Positions 52,676-61,708 of a stretch of DNA of 64,000 nt are shown here, piece by piece. The stretch lies in the NCBI RefSeq assembly GCF_003063645.1, contig NZ_NESJ01000015.1, positions 1-64,000 of the forward strand, written 5' to 3'. Positions within the stretch are counted from its first letter, which is position 1. Each line of letters opens with the position of its first letter. The translations under genes and the position numbers were made by a program. The notes under the pieces were generated by a model. That model was not told the origin of the DNA and made no database searches. It saw only the letters and a program-made list of their open reading frames with translations. Origin of the DNA: Limnohabitans sp. 2KL-51. GTDB taxonomy: Bacteria; Pseudomonadota; Gammaproteobacteria; Burkholderiales; Burkholderiaceae_C.

Positions 52676-53668
52676 ATGAAAGAGAACCCCGGGGATAACC
52701 GTCCCAGCACGGCCGAACGCCTGGCCATGTATGAGCGAATGCTGCTGATCCGCCGTGTTGAAGAGCGCTTGGGCGCGGACTTCAAGGCGGGCAAGTTGAT
52801 TGCAGGCGTGCACCTTTACAGCGGACAGGAAGCAGTCGGTGTGGGTGTGTGCCAACACTTGCGCGACGCCGACTGGATCGCCAGCAACCACCGTGGGCAT
52901 GGCCACTTCCTGGCCAAAGGCGGTGACGTGCGGGCCATGATGGCCGAGATCCATGCCAAGGTAACGGGTGTGTGCAAGGGAATGGGCGGCACCATGCACG
53001 TGGCAGATCTGAGCAAGGGCATCTTGGGCGCCAATGGCATCGTCGGCGGTGGCATCAGCCTCATCTGCGGTGCGGCCTATTCGCAGTCTTTGCAGGGTGA
53101 TGGCGGCGTGTCTGTCGCTTTCTTTGGTGATGGCGCGTCCACCCAAGGCGTGATGAGCGAGGCCCTCAACCTCAGCGCCCTTTGGAAGCTGCCCATGATC
53201 TTCATCTGCGAGAACAACCTGTTCTCGGAGTTCTCGCGTTCGGACACCGTGGTGGCTGGACGTATCGTGGACCGCGCTGGCGCCTATGGCGTTCCAGGTG
53301 TGCAGGTCGATGGCAATGACCTGGATGCAGTCTGGGCCGCCGCCAGCCAGGCCGTCCAACGCGCCCGCAACGGAGAAGGTCCCAGTTTCATCGAAGCCTT
53401 CACATACCGCATGTCCGGGCATGTGGAAGCCGAAACCGGTTTCCTTCAGGGTGCAAAGTACCGCAGCGAAGAAGAAGTTCAGTCCTGGGTTGAGCGCGAC
53501 CCGATCCAGCGACAAATGGCTCAACTCTTGAGTACTCAGCAAGCCACGTTGGACCAGTTGACCGACATCGAAGCCCGCGTTCTCGCTCAGGTCGAAGACG
53601 CCGTTCAATTTGCCATTGACAGCCCGCCGCCTCCGCCAGAGCAAGCGCTGCAATTCATGTTCGCCTGA
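52676..53668 (+). CDS. 2-oxoacid (acetoin-type) dehydrogenase E1 alpha subunit
   Basis: This 330-residue thiamine-diphosphate subunit is related to acetoin dehydrogenase AcoA and pyruvate dehydrogenase E1-alpha. The TPP motif is visible as FGDGASTQG ending in FICENN (about residues 155-185), after HRGHGHF and KGMGGTMH. The enzyme would decarboxylate a 2-oxoacid or cleave an acyloin and pass the acyl or aldehyde group to lipoamide. It is the first gene of a tightly packed operon; E1-beta follows 14 bases later. The natural substrate is unknown. Confidence 0.88.
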   Translation: MKENPGDNRPSTAERLAMYERMLLIRRVEERLGADFKAGKLIAGVHLYSGQEAVGVGVCQHLRDADWIASNHRGHGHFLAKGGDVRAMMAEIHAKVTGVCKGMGGTMHVADLSKGILGANGIVGGGISLICGAAYSQSLQGDGGVSVAFFGDGASTQGVMSEALNLSALWKLPMIFICENNLFSEFSRSDTVVAGRIVDRAGAYGVPGVQVDGNDLDAVWAAASQAVQRARNGEGPSFIEAFTYRMSGHVEAETGFLQGAKYRSEEEVQSWVERDPIQRQMAQLLSTQQATLDQLTDIEARVLAQVEDAVQFAIDSPPPPPEQALQFMFA

Positions 53669-53682
53669 GGGAGCACCAATCT

Positions 53683-54663
53683 ATGGCAAAGAAGAGAATT
53701 ATTCAGGCGATCAACGAGGCCCTCGTTGAAGAGATGACACGCGACGAACGCGTCATCCTATTTGGCGAAGATGTAGAAATCAGCCTTTTTGGTGACACCC
53801 GTGGCCTATCGCAGCGCTTTGGGCCAAGCCGCATCCGCAACACACCGATTTCGGAAACACTGATCACTGGCATGGCGCTGGGCGCGGCCGCTGCAGGGCA
53901 CCGCGTGGTGGCGCACATGATGTTCGCCAATTTCACCTACACCGGATTCGACTCCATCGCCAACCAGGCGGCCAAGTTGCGCTACATGACCGGGGGGCAG
54001 GCACGTTTGCCTGTGACCTACGTGGCAGCCTACGGTGGTGGGCGTTCGATTGCTGCACACCATTCCGACACGCCCTACCCGTTGTTGATGAACTTGGGCG
54101 GTATTCGAGTGGCGGTCCCCGCCACCCCCGAAGACGCCAAGGGACTCATGAAGTCTTGTATCCGCAGCGACAGCCCATCTTTTTTCCTGGAAGCCGGTGG
54201 CCGTGGTGGTGAGATGGGCGAGGTGCCCGATGGCGATTACGTCACGCCCTGGGGCAAGGCGGCGGTGCGTTGCACGGGTGGCGACGTGACCGTGGTGGCC
54301 ATCGGCTCCATGGTCAAGCTGGCCATGGCTGCGGCCGAGGTGCTGCGCAATGAACACAGTATCCACGTCGAGGTGATCGACCCGCGCACACTGGTTCCGC
54401 TGGATGAAGACTGCATCCTGAGCTCGGTAGAAAAGACAGGCCGACTGGTCTTGGTCGATGAATCGCGTGACAGCTGCAGTGCCGCGAGTCATATCGCAGC
54501 CATCGTCGCCGACAAGGCGTTCGGATCGCTGCGTGCCCCCATCCGCCGTGTGACGGTGCCAGATGTTGCCATGCCCTATGCCCCCAATTTGGAGCGGCTG
54601 GTGATGCCCAGCGTCGAACGCATCGTTGCCACCATTCAGCAATTGACGGACAGCCGTCCTTGA
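53683..54663 (+). CDS. 2-oxoacid dehydrogenase E1 beta subunit
   Basis: This 326-residue beta subunit of the alpha2beta2 E1 has the transketolase pyrimidine domain (FGEDVEISLFG, then ISETLITGMALGAAAAG) and the C-terminal transketolase domain (VEVIDPRTLVPLDED). The alpha gene lies just upstream and the lipoyl gene just downstream. GAGGGAGC precedes the ATG. Confidence 0.9.
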   Translation: MAKKRIIQAINEALVEEMTRDERVILFGEDVEISLFGDTRGLSQRFGPSRIRNTPISETLITGMALGAAAAGHRVVAHMMFANFTYTGFDSIANQAAKLRYMTGGQARLPVTYVAAYGGGRSIAAHHSDTPYPLLMNLGGIRVAVPATPEDAKGLMKSCIRSDSPSFFLEAGGRGGEMGEVPDGDYVTPWGKAAVRCTGGDVTVVAIGSMVKLAMAAAEVLRNEHSIHVEVIDPRTLVPLDEDCILSSVEKTGRLVLVDESRDSCSAASHIAAIVADKAFGSLRAPIRRVTVPDVAMPYAPNLERLVMPSVERIVATIQQLTDSRP

Positions 54664-54668
54664 AACCC

Positions 54669-54917
54669 ATGAAAGTCAATCTCAAACTCTCCCGCGTTGG
54701 CATGAACATGGAGTCTGCCACCATCAGCGTCTGGCACAAGAAGCCCGGTGATATCTTTCGCAAGGGTGAAACGTTGTACGAAATCGAAAGTGAAAAAGTC
54801 ACGATGGAGGTGGATGCCCCCTGTGACGGCAAGCTGTTGTCCCACACCGTAGAAGCGGGTGGCGAGGCCACTGTGGGCGGCAACGTCTGTGTCATCGATA
54901 CGGATCTGTCAGCATGA
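54669..54917 (+). CDS. Stand-alone lipoyl-domain protein
   Basis: This 82-residue protein is a single biotinyl/lipoyl carrier domain. The modified Lys is in EIESEKVTMEVDAP, within the usual hairpin between two Gly-rich turns. Start at the ATG at 54669; a TTG overlapping the E1-beta stop is the longer reading. In complete dehydrogenases this domain is fused to the E2 acyltransferase, but no E2 catalytic core or E3 lies in the window. Its stop overlaps the aminotransferase start (ATGA). Confidence 0.85.
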   Translation: MKVNLKLSRVGMNMESATISVWHKKPGDIFRKGETLYEIESEKVTMEVDAPCDGKLLSHTVEAGGEATVGGNVCVIDTDLSA

Positions 54918-56251
54918 ATAAAACCGATCAATTGAATTTCAACCTCGGCTTACGAACGCAATACTTGGCCGAACGCGCTGCGCGAGTCATGCCAGGAAGG
55001 CAGAGCAATCTTCGCACCTTCCCCGAACCTCCGGTATTCATCGAGAAGGCGGTAGGTCAAAGGTTGTGGGACGTTGATGGCCGAGAGTTGATCGACTTTG
55101 CCATCGGCATGGGCCCGGGCATTTGGGGACACGGCAACCGTGAATACCAGGACGCCCTTCATGCACAACTAGAAAGGCTTTTCGTTGTGGCCTCGGGCAT
55201 GCTGCAGACCGAGCCTGAGGTGCAATTGGCTGAGAAGATCGTCAGACATGTTCCCTGTGCCGACCGGGTTAGATTTGTGACCACCGGATCAGAGGCTGTG
55301 CAGATGGTGGTGCGTCTGGCGCGAGCCTTCACAGGTCGACGCCTGTTTGTACGCTTTGAGGGCCACTACCATGGCTGGCTGGACAACGTTCTGGGTGGCC
55401 GCGTCAACGATGAGCAGGGCGTCGACCCTTATGCGCTGGAGAACCCAGCTGACCCCATGCACACCGAAGGCCGCGCTGAATTTGCCATGCGCGAGTCTTT
55501 CAAGATCCCATGGAACGATGCAGATGCTTTAGAAGAACTGCTCAAGACCCACGGCAAAGACATCGCGCTGGTCATGATGGAAGCCGTCATGACCAATGGG
55601 GGCTGCTGCATCCCACGACCCGGTTACTTGGAGCGTGTGCGAGAGCTTTGCGCCCAGTACGGCGTGGTCTTCTGTATTGACGAGGTCATCACAGGTTTTC
55701 GGATGGGCTTGAGTGGTGCTCAGGGTCACTATGGCGTAACCCCCGATTTGGCCAGCTTCGGCAAGGCCATTGCAGGAGGCATGCCACTGGCGGCGGTAGC
55801 GGGTCGTGCGGACATTTTCGAGCTGCTGCGTTCCAACGCTGTAGTCGGTGCGGGTACCTTCAATGCCGCCCCCATGAGCATGACGGCGGGCCTGACCACC
55901 ATGCGCATGCTGGAGCGCGACAATGGCGCAGCGTACCGGTACATCGACGAGATGCAGTCGCACTTCATGGCCGAATTCAAGCGACTGGGCAGCAAGCACG
56001 GACACGATCTGCTGGTGCAAGGCGTACGAGGCGTGTTCTGCGCTCACTTTACTTCGCTACCGGTGGCTTACTCAGCACGCGACCTTGCCGTAAACGCGGA
56101 TCGTGACAAGGCACGCCGACTGCGCTTGGCGCTGATTGAAGAAGGGGTCTATGCTGGCCGTGGCGACCGCTACTTTGTATCTGCTGGCCTGACGGCTGCC
56201 GATCTGGAGGACGGTTTGGCCAGACTGGATCGTGCGCTGGCGCGTATCTAA
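54914..56251 (+). CDS. Class III aminotransferase (GSA aminomutase-like)
   Basis: This 445-residue PLP enzyme is close to glutamate-1-semialdehyde aminomutases and related omega-amino transaminases. TTGSEAVQMVVRLAR, GHYHGW and the PLP lysine in SFGKAIAGG (Lys284) are visible, with IDEVITGFR before it. It would transaminate an amine or amino acid, giving an aldehyde or 2-oxoacid for the downstream dehydrogenases. It is coupled to the lipoyl gene. Since hemL is normally elsewhere, this is most likely a catabolic paralogue. Confidence 0.88.
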   Translation: MNKTDQLNFNLGLRTQYLAERAARVMPGRQSNLRTFPEPPVFIEKAVGQRLWDVDGRELIDFAIGMGPGIWGHGNREYQDALHAQLERLFVVASGMLQTEPEVQLAEKIVRHVPCADRVRFVTTGSEAVQMVVRLARAFTGRRLFVRFEGHYHGWLDNVLGGRVNDEQGVDPYALENPADPMHTEGRAEFAMRESFKIPWNDADALEELLKTHGKDIALVMMEAVMTNGGCCIPRPGYLERVRELCAQYGVVFCIDEVITGFRMGLSGAQGHYGVTPDLASFGKAIAGGMPLAAVAGRADIFELLRSNAVVGAGTFNAAPMSMTAGLTTMRMLERDNGAAYRYIDEMQSHFMAEFKRLGSKHGHDLLVQGVRGVFCAHFTSLPVAYSARDLAVNADRDKARRLRLALIEEGVYAGRGDRYFVSAGLTAADLEDGLARLDRALARI

Positions 56252-56269
56252 ACAAGGCAAAGACTGTCT

Positions 56270-57919
56270 ATGGGCAACGCGCAGCCGACAACCGATGTGT
56301 TCCGACAAGAGCCCAGTGTGGTGCCGAATGCGGATCCGGTTGCGCCGATGGCCTTGGTGCTGTCAGTCGACGTGAACGTGGCCGGAACCCTGGAACTGAT
56401 GGCGGAGTCTGAGGGGGTGTCACAGCGTTACCGCTGGCAGGTCGAGTCCGGCGTCAAGTCGCTGCCGGTTGTCGGTTTGAAGCCCGCTCGGTCATACCGC
56501 CTGGAAGTGTCACTGATTGACGCCCAAGGGCAGCGGTTTGCGGCAAAGCCACTGACTGTTCAGACACCCGCACCGCCCATCAGCAGCCTTGACTTTCCAC
56601 CCTTGCGCGTGAACCGTGCGCAGCGAGACCGCATGGAGCCTGGACTGACGCTGTTGAGTGTGCGGCGACGTGCGCTTGGGCGATCACATCGCATGACAGC
56701 CGAGCAACGTCGGTTCACCACCGACTGGAGTCTGATCCTGGCGCTTGACGAGGACGGTGAGATCGTGTGGTTCTATCGCAGCCCTGCACGGATTTCAGGG
56801 GTAGCTGCTTTGGAAAACGGTCACCTGTTCTTTCACACGACGCGAAACAGCCCGACCGAGATCGACTGGCTGGGGCGCACACTGCGTTGCTGGGGTGCCG
56901 CCCTGGGGCCTGCCCCGATGCCACCTGGCGCTGTCCCTGTACAGGCAGTGACCTTGCACCACCAACCCGATGCGCTGCCCAACGGCAATTTCCTGTCGCT
57001 CAATGCCGTGCCGCGCCTTATCGAAAACTACTACACGAGCGAGACGGACGCTACCGCACCAAGGCGGTCGCAATGGGTGATGGGCGACGAAGTCATCGAG
57101 TTCACCCCGGAAGGTGAAGTGATTTGGCGCTGGAACTGCTTCGACCACCTCGATCCGTTCAAGATCGGCTACGACACATTCTGGTCATATTGGTGGGTAC
57201 GCGGTTTTCCGGACCACTTGGACTGGACGCATGGCAACGGTGTGCACCACGATCCGCGTGATAACTCGGTGCTGCTGTCGCTGCGCAACCTCGATGCAGT
57301 GATCAAGATTGACCGATCGACAGGTCAGATCCGTTGGATTTTGGCGCGCGACATCGGCTGGTCAGAGCCGTTACGGGCCAAATTGCTGAGGCCCGTCGGT
57401 CCTGATTTCATCTTGCCAAGCCACCAGCACAATCCGCGTTTGACACCACAAGGGCACATCGTTGTCTTCAACAACAACGTCCACCAGGCGATTCCTTTCA
57501 CAGGAGAGCGCGTCAAAAGTGCGTCAGAGTCAATGAGTCAGGCAGTGGTCTACGAAATTGACGAGGTCAAGCAAACTGCTCGCGTGGTTTTTTCTACGCC
57601 GACAGATGCTTCCGAGGGCGCGGTGAGCTTCGCCATGGGCGACGCCCATGTTCTGCCACGCACAGGCAACGTGCTGGTGGACTTCTCGCTGTGCTATCCC
57701 GGCCTGAACATCGAAACCTTTGATGCGAACGACCTGACGCGGGTCTACCCCGACGATCTTCCGTCAACGCCTCGCATCCGGGAGTACGCCATCGACGACC
57801 CGCAGAACCCCGTTTTTGACGTCGAGGTTGTCCCGCTACACGATTTGGTGCAAATGGAAGTTTTCGGGGTGGCTCGGGTTGCCATTCCAGATCAAGCGCT
57901 GCAAGAGGGACAGGTATGA
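56270..57919 (+). CDS. Arylsulfate-sulfotransferase (ASST)-like protein without signal peptide
   Basis: This 549-residue protein has an N-terminal beta-sandwich region (about 20-105) and a propeller body of the arylsulfate sulfotransferase family. LDWTHGNGVHHDPRDNS plus LDAVIKIDRSTGQIRWI, and LPSHQHNPRLTPQGH, supply candidate His/Arg residues for the family's sulfo-His chemistry. Known bacterial ASSTs are periplasmic, but here no signal peptide is visible and no upstream start adds one. Its stop overlaps the tctB start (ATGA). It may transfer or hydrolyse sulfate groups, or the family may be used for another ligand. Confidence 0.78.
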   Translation: MGNAQPTTDVFRQEPSVVPNADPVAPMALVLSVDVNVAGTLELMAESEGVSQRYRWQVESGVKSLPVVGLKPARSYRLEVSLIDAQGQRFAAKPLTVQTPAPPISSLDFPPLRVNRAQRDRMEPGLTLLSVRRRALGRSHRMTAEQRRFTTDWSLILALDEDGEIVWFYRSPARISGVAALENGHLFFHTTRNSPTEIDWLGRTLRCWGAALGPAPMPPGAVPVQAVTLHHQPDALPNGNFLSLNAVPRLIENYYTSETDATAPRRSQWVMGDEVIEFTPEGEVIWRWNCFDHLDPFKIGYDTFWSYWWVRGFPDHLDWTHGNGVHHDPRDNSVLLSLRNLDAVIKIDRSTGQIRWILARDIGWSEPLRAKLLRPVGPDFILPSHQHNPRLTPQGHIVVFNNNVHQAIPFTGERVKSASESMSQAVVYEIDEVKQTARVVFSTPTDASEGAVSFAMGDAHVLPRTGNVLVDFSLCYPGLNIETFDANDLTRVYPDDLPSTPRIREYAIDDPQNPVFDVEVVPLHDLVQMEVFGVARVAIPDQALQEGQV

Positions 57920-58374
57920 AAATAAAGAGCGAAGTCGACTTCTGGTCGGGTGTGGTTTTCATCGTGGTGGGTTTGGCGTTTGCGATCGGTGCCACTGAAT
58001 ATCGATTTGGCACATCGGCAAGGCCCGGGCCTGGATATTTTCCGGTTGGGCTTGGACTGCTGCTGGCCACGGTGGGCGTTATCGAGTTGATCGGCGCTCT
58101 GGGCCGTGAACGCAATGAGGATGACCGCATCACGTCACCCATTTGGCGGCCCATTTTGGTCATCGTCGCTGCAGTGCTGGGAGCCGGTTTCCTCTTGCCG
58201 CGCGTCGGCATGTTGATCACCCTGCCGTTCGTCATCGTACTCACTTGCTTTGCTACGAGCGACTTCAAATTACGTGAGGCGTTTGGCTTGGCGGCAGTCC
58301 TCACCTTAGGCAGTTGGTTGCTCTTTGTCGTTGGGCTGGAGCTGCGTATTCCCATCATGCCAAGCAAAATATAA
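57916..58374 (+). CDS. tctB: TTT transporter small membrane subunit TctB
   Basis: This 152-residue protein has four hydrophobic helices and the TctB pattern: SGVVFIVVGLAFAIGA, then RPGPGYFPVGLG (residues about 37-48). It pairs with TctA and a binding protein. It is coupled to the ASST-like gene upstream and tctA lies 12 bases downstream, so the transported compound is probably linked to the cluster's pathway. Confidence 0.88.
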   Translation: MKIKSEVDFWSGVVFIVVGLAFAIGATEYRFGTSARPGPGYFPVGLGLLLATVGVIELIGALGRERNEDDRITSPIWRPILVIVAAVLGAGFLLPRVGMLITLPFVIVLTCFATSDFKLREAFGLAAVLTLGSWLLFVVGLELRIPIMPSKI

Positions 58375-58386
58375 AGAGACGAGAAG

Positions 58387-59889
58387 ATGGACCTGTTTTC
58401 CAACTTGGCAACCGGATTCGGAGTTGCGCTGACCTTGCAGAATCTGGCCTTCGCGCTAGGCGGTGTTTTTATCGGAACCCTCATAGGCGTTCTGCCAGGA
58501 TTGGGGCCTGTGCCTGCCATCGCGATGCTTTTGCCGTCGATCTACACACTGGATCCGACGGCCGCGCTGATCATGCTGGCAGGCGTCTATTACGGTGCAC
58601 AGTACGGCGGCTCGACCACGGCCATCCTGATCAACCTACCCGGAGAATCGAGCTCAATCGTCACGGCCATTGATGGGTATCAGATGGCACGCAAGGGGCG
58701 GGCTGGCGCTGCGCTGGCGGCGGCTGGACTTGGCTCATTCTTTGCAGGTTGCGTGGGTACCTTGGTGTTGGCGGCTTTTGCACCAGCACTGGCAGGGATT
58801 GCATTTGCCTTTGGTCCTGCGGAATACGCTGCGTTGATGCTGCTTGGTTTGATCGGTGCCGTTGTGCTGGCTTCTGGAGCAGTCATGAAGGCTGTTGGTA
58901 TGGTGCTTCTAGGTCTCTTGCTTGGCCAGATCAACACCGATCCCTTGTCAGGTGTCGAGCGCTTTAGCTTTGGCATTCCAGAGTTGACCGACGGTCTTGG
59001 GTTCGTCGCAGTCGCTATGGGTCTTTTCGGCTTTGGCGAAATCATCGGCAACCTGAATCGCCCCCCTGAATCGCGTGAAGTCTTTACACGTGACGTCAAA
59101 AACTTATGGCCAACACGTGAGGACTTTCGGCAAGCGATGCCTGCTGTTTTGCGGGGTACGGCACTCGGCTCCTTGCTGGGTGTCCTACCCGGTGGTGGTG
59201 CCATCCTGGCGTCGTTTGTTTCTTATACGCTGGAAAAACGGGTCTCCAAGACACCCGAGCGATTTGGACACGGTGCCATTGAGGGCGTGGCCGGACCTGA
59301 AAGTGCAAACAATGCGGCGGCACAAACCTCCTTCATCCCGATGCTGACGCTGGGTATACCACCCAACCCCGTGATGGCATTGATGATTGGCGCGATGGTG
59401 GTCATGGGCATCACACCAGGCCCCAAGGTCATGGTTGAAAACCCCGACTTGTTCTGGGGTCTCATTGCTTCGATGTGGATCGGCAACTTGATGTTGATCA
59501 TCCTCAACCTGCCGTTCATCGGCATTTGGGTGAAGCTCCTGACGGTGCCTTATCGGTTCTTGTTTCCATCGATCGTTTGTTTTTGCGTGATTGGCCTGTA
59601 CACGCTGTCGAACAATAACTTCGATATCTACCTCGCTGGCGTGTTTGCCGTCATTGGCTTTGCATTCATCAAACTCCGGTGCGAAGCTGGCCCCTTGTTG
59701 CTGGGCATGGTGCTTGGGCCGATGCTCGAGGAGAACCTGCGCAGAACGCTTCTTGTTTCACGTGGGGATTGGAGCGTGCTCCTGACCCGTCCGATCTCTG
59801 GCACCTTGATCGCAATCGCTGTCGTGATGTTGGTCGCCGCATTGTTGCCCGCAATAAGAAAAAGGCGAGACAACGCCTTCCGTGATTAA
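58387..59889 (+). CDS. tctA: TTT transporter large membrane subunit TctA
   Basis: This 500-residue permease with about 12 helices has the TctA signatures GTLIGVLPGLGPVPAIA, YYGAQYGGSTTAIL, and LLGVLPGGGAILASF, with ESANNAA. Together with TctB and TctC it imports carboxylates or related anions using ion gradients. Confidence 0.94.
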   Translation: MDLFSNLATGFGVALTLQNLAFALGGVFIGTLIGVLPGLGPVPAIAMLLPSIYTLDPTAALIMLAGVYYGAQYGGSTTAILINLPGESSSIVTAIDGYQMARKGRAGAALAAAGLGSFFAGCVGTLVLAAFAPALAGIAFAFGPAEYAALMLLGLIGAVVLASGAVMKAVGMVLLGLLLGQINTDPLSGVERFSFGIPELTDGLGFVAVAMGLFGFGEIIGNLNRPPESREVFTRDVKNLWPTREDFRQAMPAVLRGTALGSLLGVLPGGGAILASFVSYTLEKRVSKTPERFGHGAIEGVAGPESANNAAAQTSFIPMLTLGIPPNPVMALMIGAMVVMGITPGPKVMVENPDLFWGLIASMWIGNLMLIILNLPFIGIWVKLLTVPYRFLFPSIVCFCVIGLYTLSNNNFDIYLAGVFAVIGFAFIKLRCEAGPLLLGMVLGPMLEENLRRTLLVSRGDWSVLLTRPISGTLIAIAVVMLVAALLPAIRKRRDNAFRD

Positions 59890-59920
59890 CCCCCTCACAA
59901 ACATCAAAGGAGTTCAATTT

Positions 59921-60886
59921 ATGAAGAATTTTTTCGCATCGATGGCCATTGTGTTGACTGGCGCAATGACCGCGATTCCGAATATGGCTCTGGCACAAAA
60001 CCGTATCTTCGTCGGTACCGTTGCCGGTTCTGATCTGGACGGGCTTGCGCGTCGCGTGGCGGAAGTATTGGCTGCTTCTGATGGATCACGCTGGATCGTT
60101 GAGAACCGCCCCGGATCTGGCGGGGCCCTCGGATTCGATGCGATCAAGAGCGCGCCAGCAGACGGTACGACACTGCTGATGGCCCCATCGGGTGCAATGA
60201 CCTTGACGCCCCACACACGTGGCAACCTCAAGTACTCTTTGGCAGACGTGGCACCAGTTTCCCGCGTTGCCGGATTCGATGTGGCCTACATCGTGAGCGC
60301 CAAGGTTCCGGCGACAACGCTGAAGGCCTACATCGACTGGGTCAAGCAAGACAACGCCCGCGCTGTGTTCGCCACCCCCCAGTTTGGCGGCATCCCGCAC
60401 ATGTTCGGCATCAAGTTGGGGCGCGCAGCCGGTGTCCCACTTGACAATGTGGCCTACCGCGGTGGTGGATCGCAGTTGATCACCGATGTGGTTGGTGGAC
60501 ACTTGTTGGCGGCCTCGTCGGGCGTTGCTGAGTGGTTGCGCGAACATCAAGCTGGAACGGTGCGCATATTGGCGACCAGCGGTACGAAAAGAGCCCCCCA
60601 ACTGCCCAATGTGCCGACATTTCAAGAGCTCGGCTACAAAGACTTGGTGGCCTCAATTTCCTACATCTTGATGGCCCCTGCACAAACACCCAAGGCGATG
60701 ATCGATGGCATAGCTGCCCGCGTGAACAAGGGACTTACCGACGCCAAATTGCGCGACGCTTTGACAGCGCAGGGTTTTGTGGTTGACGGTACAGCAGCCC
60801 CAGCAACGGTGGCAGCGGAGTTGAGGGCAGAGCACAAATATTGGGGTGACTTGGTTAAGGATACCGGCTTCAAGATGCCGAATTGA
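59921..60886 (+). CDS. tctC: TTT transporter binding protein TctC/Bug
   Basis: This 321-residue periplasmic receptor has a signal peptide (MALAQ, about residue 26) and the VENRPGSGGALG and MAPSGAMT family motifs. AAAGGAG precedes the ATG at 59921; a GTG at 59882 is a longer alternative. It sits directly after tctA, so unlike the two other Bug receptors of the window it has its membrane partners beside it. Confidence 0.92.
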   Translation: MKNFFASMAIVLTGAMTAIPNMALAQNRIFVGTVAGSDLDGLARRVAEVLAASDGSRWIVENRPGSGGALGFDAIKSAPADGTTLLMAPSGAMTLTPHTRGNLKYSLADVAPVSRVAGFDVAYIVSAKVPATTLKAYIDWVKQDNARAVFATPQFGGIPHMFGIKLGRAAGVPLDNVAYRGGGSQLITDVVGGHLLAASSGVAEWLREHQAGTVRILATSGTKRAPQLPNVPTFQELGYKDLVASISYILMAPAQTPKAMIDGIAARVNKGLTDAKLRDALTAQGFVVDGTAAPATVAAELRAEHKYWGDLVKDTGFKMPN

Positions 60887-60920
60887 CGAGCACGACTGAG
60901 CGCATCTGAGGCCACCGACG

Positions 60921-61691
60921 ATGGAGTTGTTATCAGCCATGGTGTTCGGGGCTTGCGCGGGTGCTCTGATGTACTTGTCTGGTGTTGGGGGCGGCGTTGT
61001 CGTCGTGCCCATTCTGGTTGGGCTGTTTGGAATGTCCTTGCCAGTTGCGGTTGGCACGGCCAGTGCCTTCTCGTTTGTTTACAAGATCGGTGCGGGATTG
61101 AGCCACCAACGTGCCGGCAACGTGGCTTGGCCATTGTTGCGGACATTTCTGAAAGCGGCGTTAGGGGTGTGCCTCCTGTGCTCTGTATTGGTGGTTTGGG
61201 TCATGGGCCAATCAGGGGTTTTGGCCACAGTGGTGAATGGCTCGCTCAAGCTGGCGATATTTGTCGCAGGCGTATTGGCCCTGGTGTCCCTTCACTCACA
61301 AAATTTGAGTCGCGTCCTGCAAAGACTCGGGCTTGCCCCATTGGCGTGCGCCACCGGTGCGCTTGTCGGTGCGACAGGTACGGGAGGCGGCATCTTGGTC
61401 TCACCCGCGTTGATGGCCACCAGCGGCGAATCGGCGCAACGCGTGGTCGGCACTTCACTGGTCATCGGCCTCGCTCTTTCGGCCTGCACGGGGGTGGTTT
61501 TTGGCATGAGTGGCAGCATCGATACGACCCATCTGGGCGCCATGCTCCTGGGTGCCTTGGTGTCCATGCCGATCGCCAAGTTTGGCTTTAAGAGATTGAG
61601 CGCGCAAGACATTCGCCGGTTGACCTCTGCGGCGATCGTGGTGGCCCTAGCGTTGATGATGGCGTCGGTCTGGCGCAGCGCATTTTCCTGA
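60921..61691 (+). CDS. TauE/SafE-family membrane transporter
   Basis: This 256-residue inner-membrane protein has about eight helices and the family repeat GVGGGVVVVPIL (about residues 22-33), echoed by GATGTGGGILVSPALM in the second half. Members export sulfite or sulfoacetate (TauE, SafE), though the family is wide. Between tctC and the aldehyde dehydrogenase it fits removal of an anion such as sulfite, but that is inference from context. Confidence 0.85.
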   Translation: MELLSAMVFGACAGALMYLSGVGGGVVVVPILVGLFGMSLPVAVGTASAFSFVYKIGAGLSHQRAGNVAWPLLRTFLKAALGVCLLCSVLVVWVMGQSGVLATVVNGSLKLAIFVAGVLALVSLHSQNLSRVLQRLGLAPLACATGALVGATGTGGGILVSPALMATSGESAQRVVGTSLVIGLALSACTGVVFGMSGSIDTTHLGAMLLGALVSMPIAKFGFKRLSAQDIRRLTSAAIVVALALMMASVWRSAFS

Positions 61692-61708
61692 AGAAAGAAT
61701 TCGATCCC

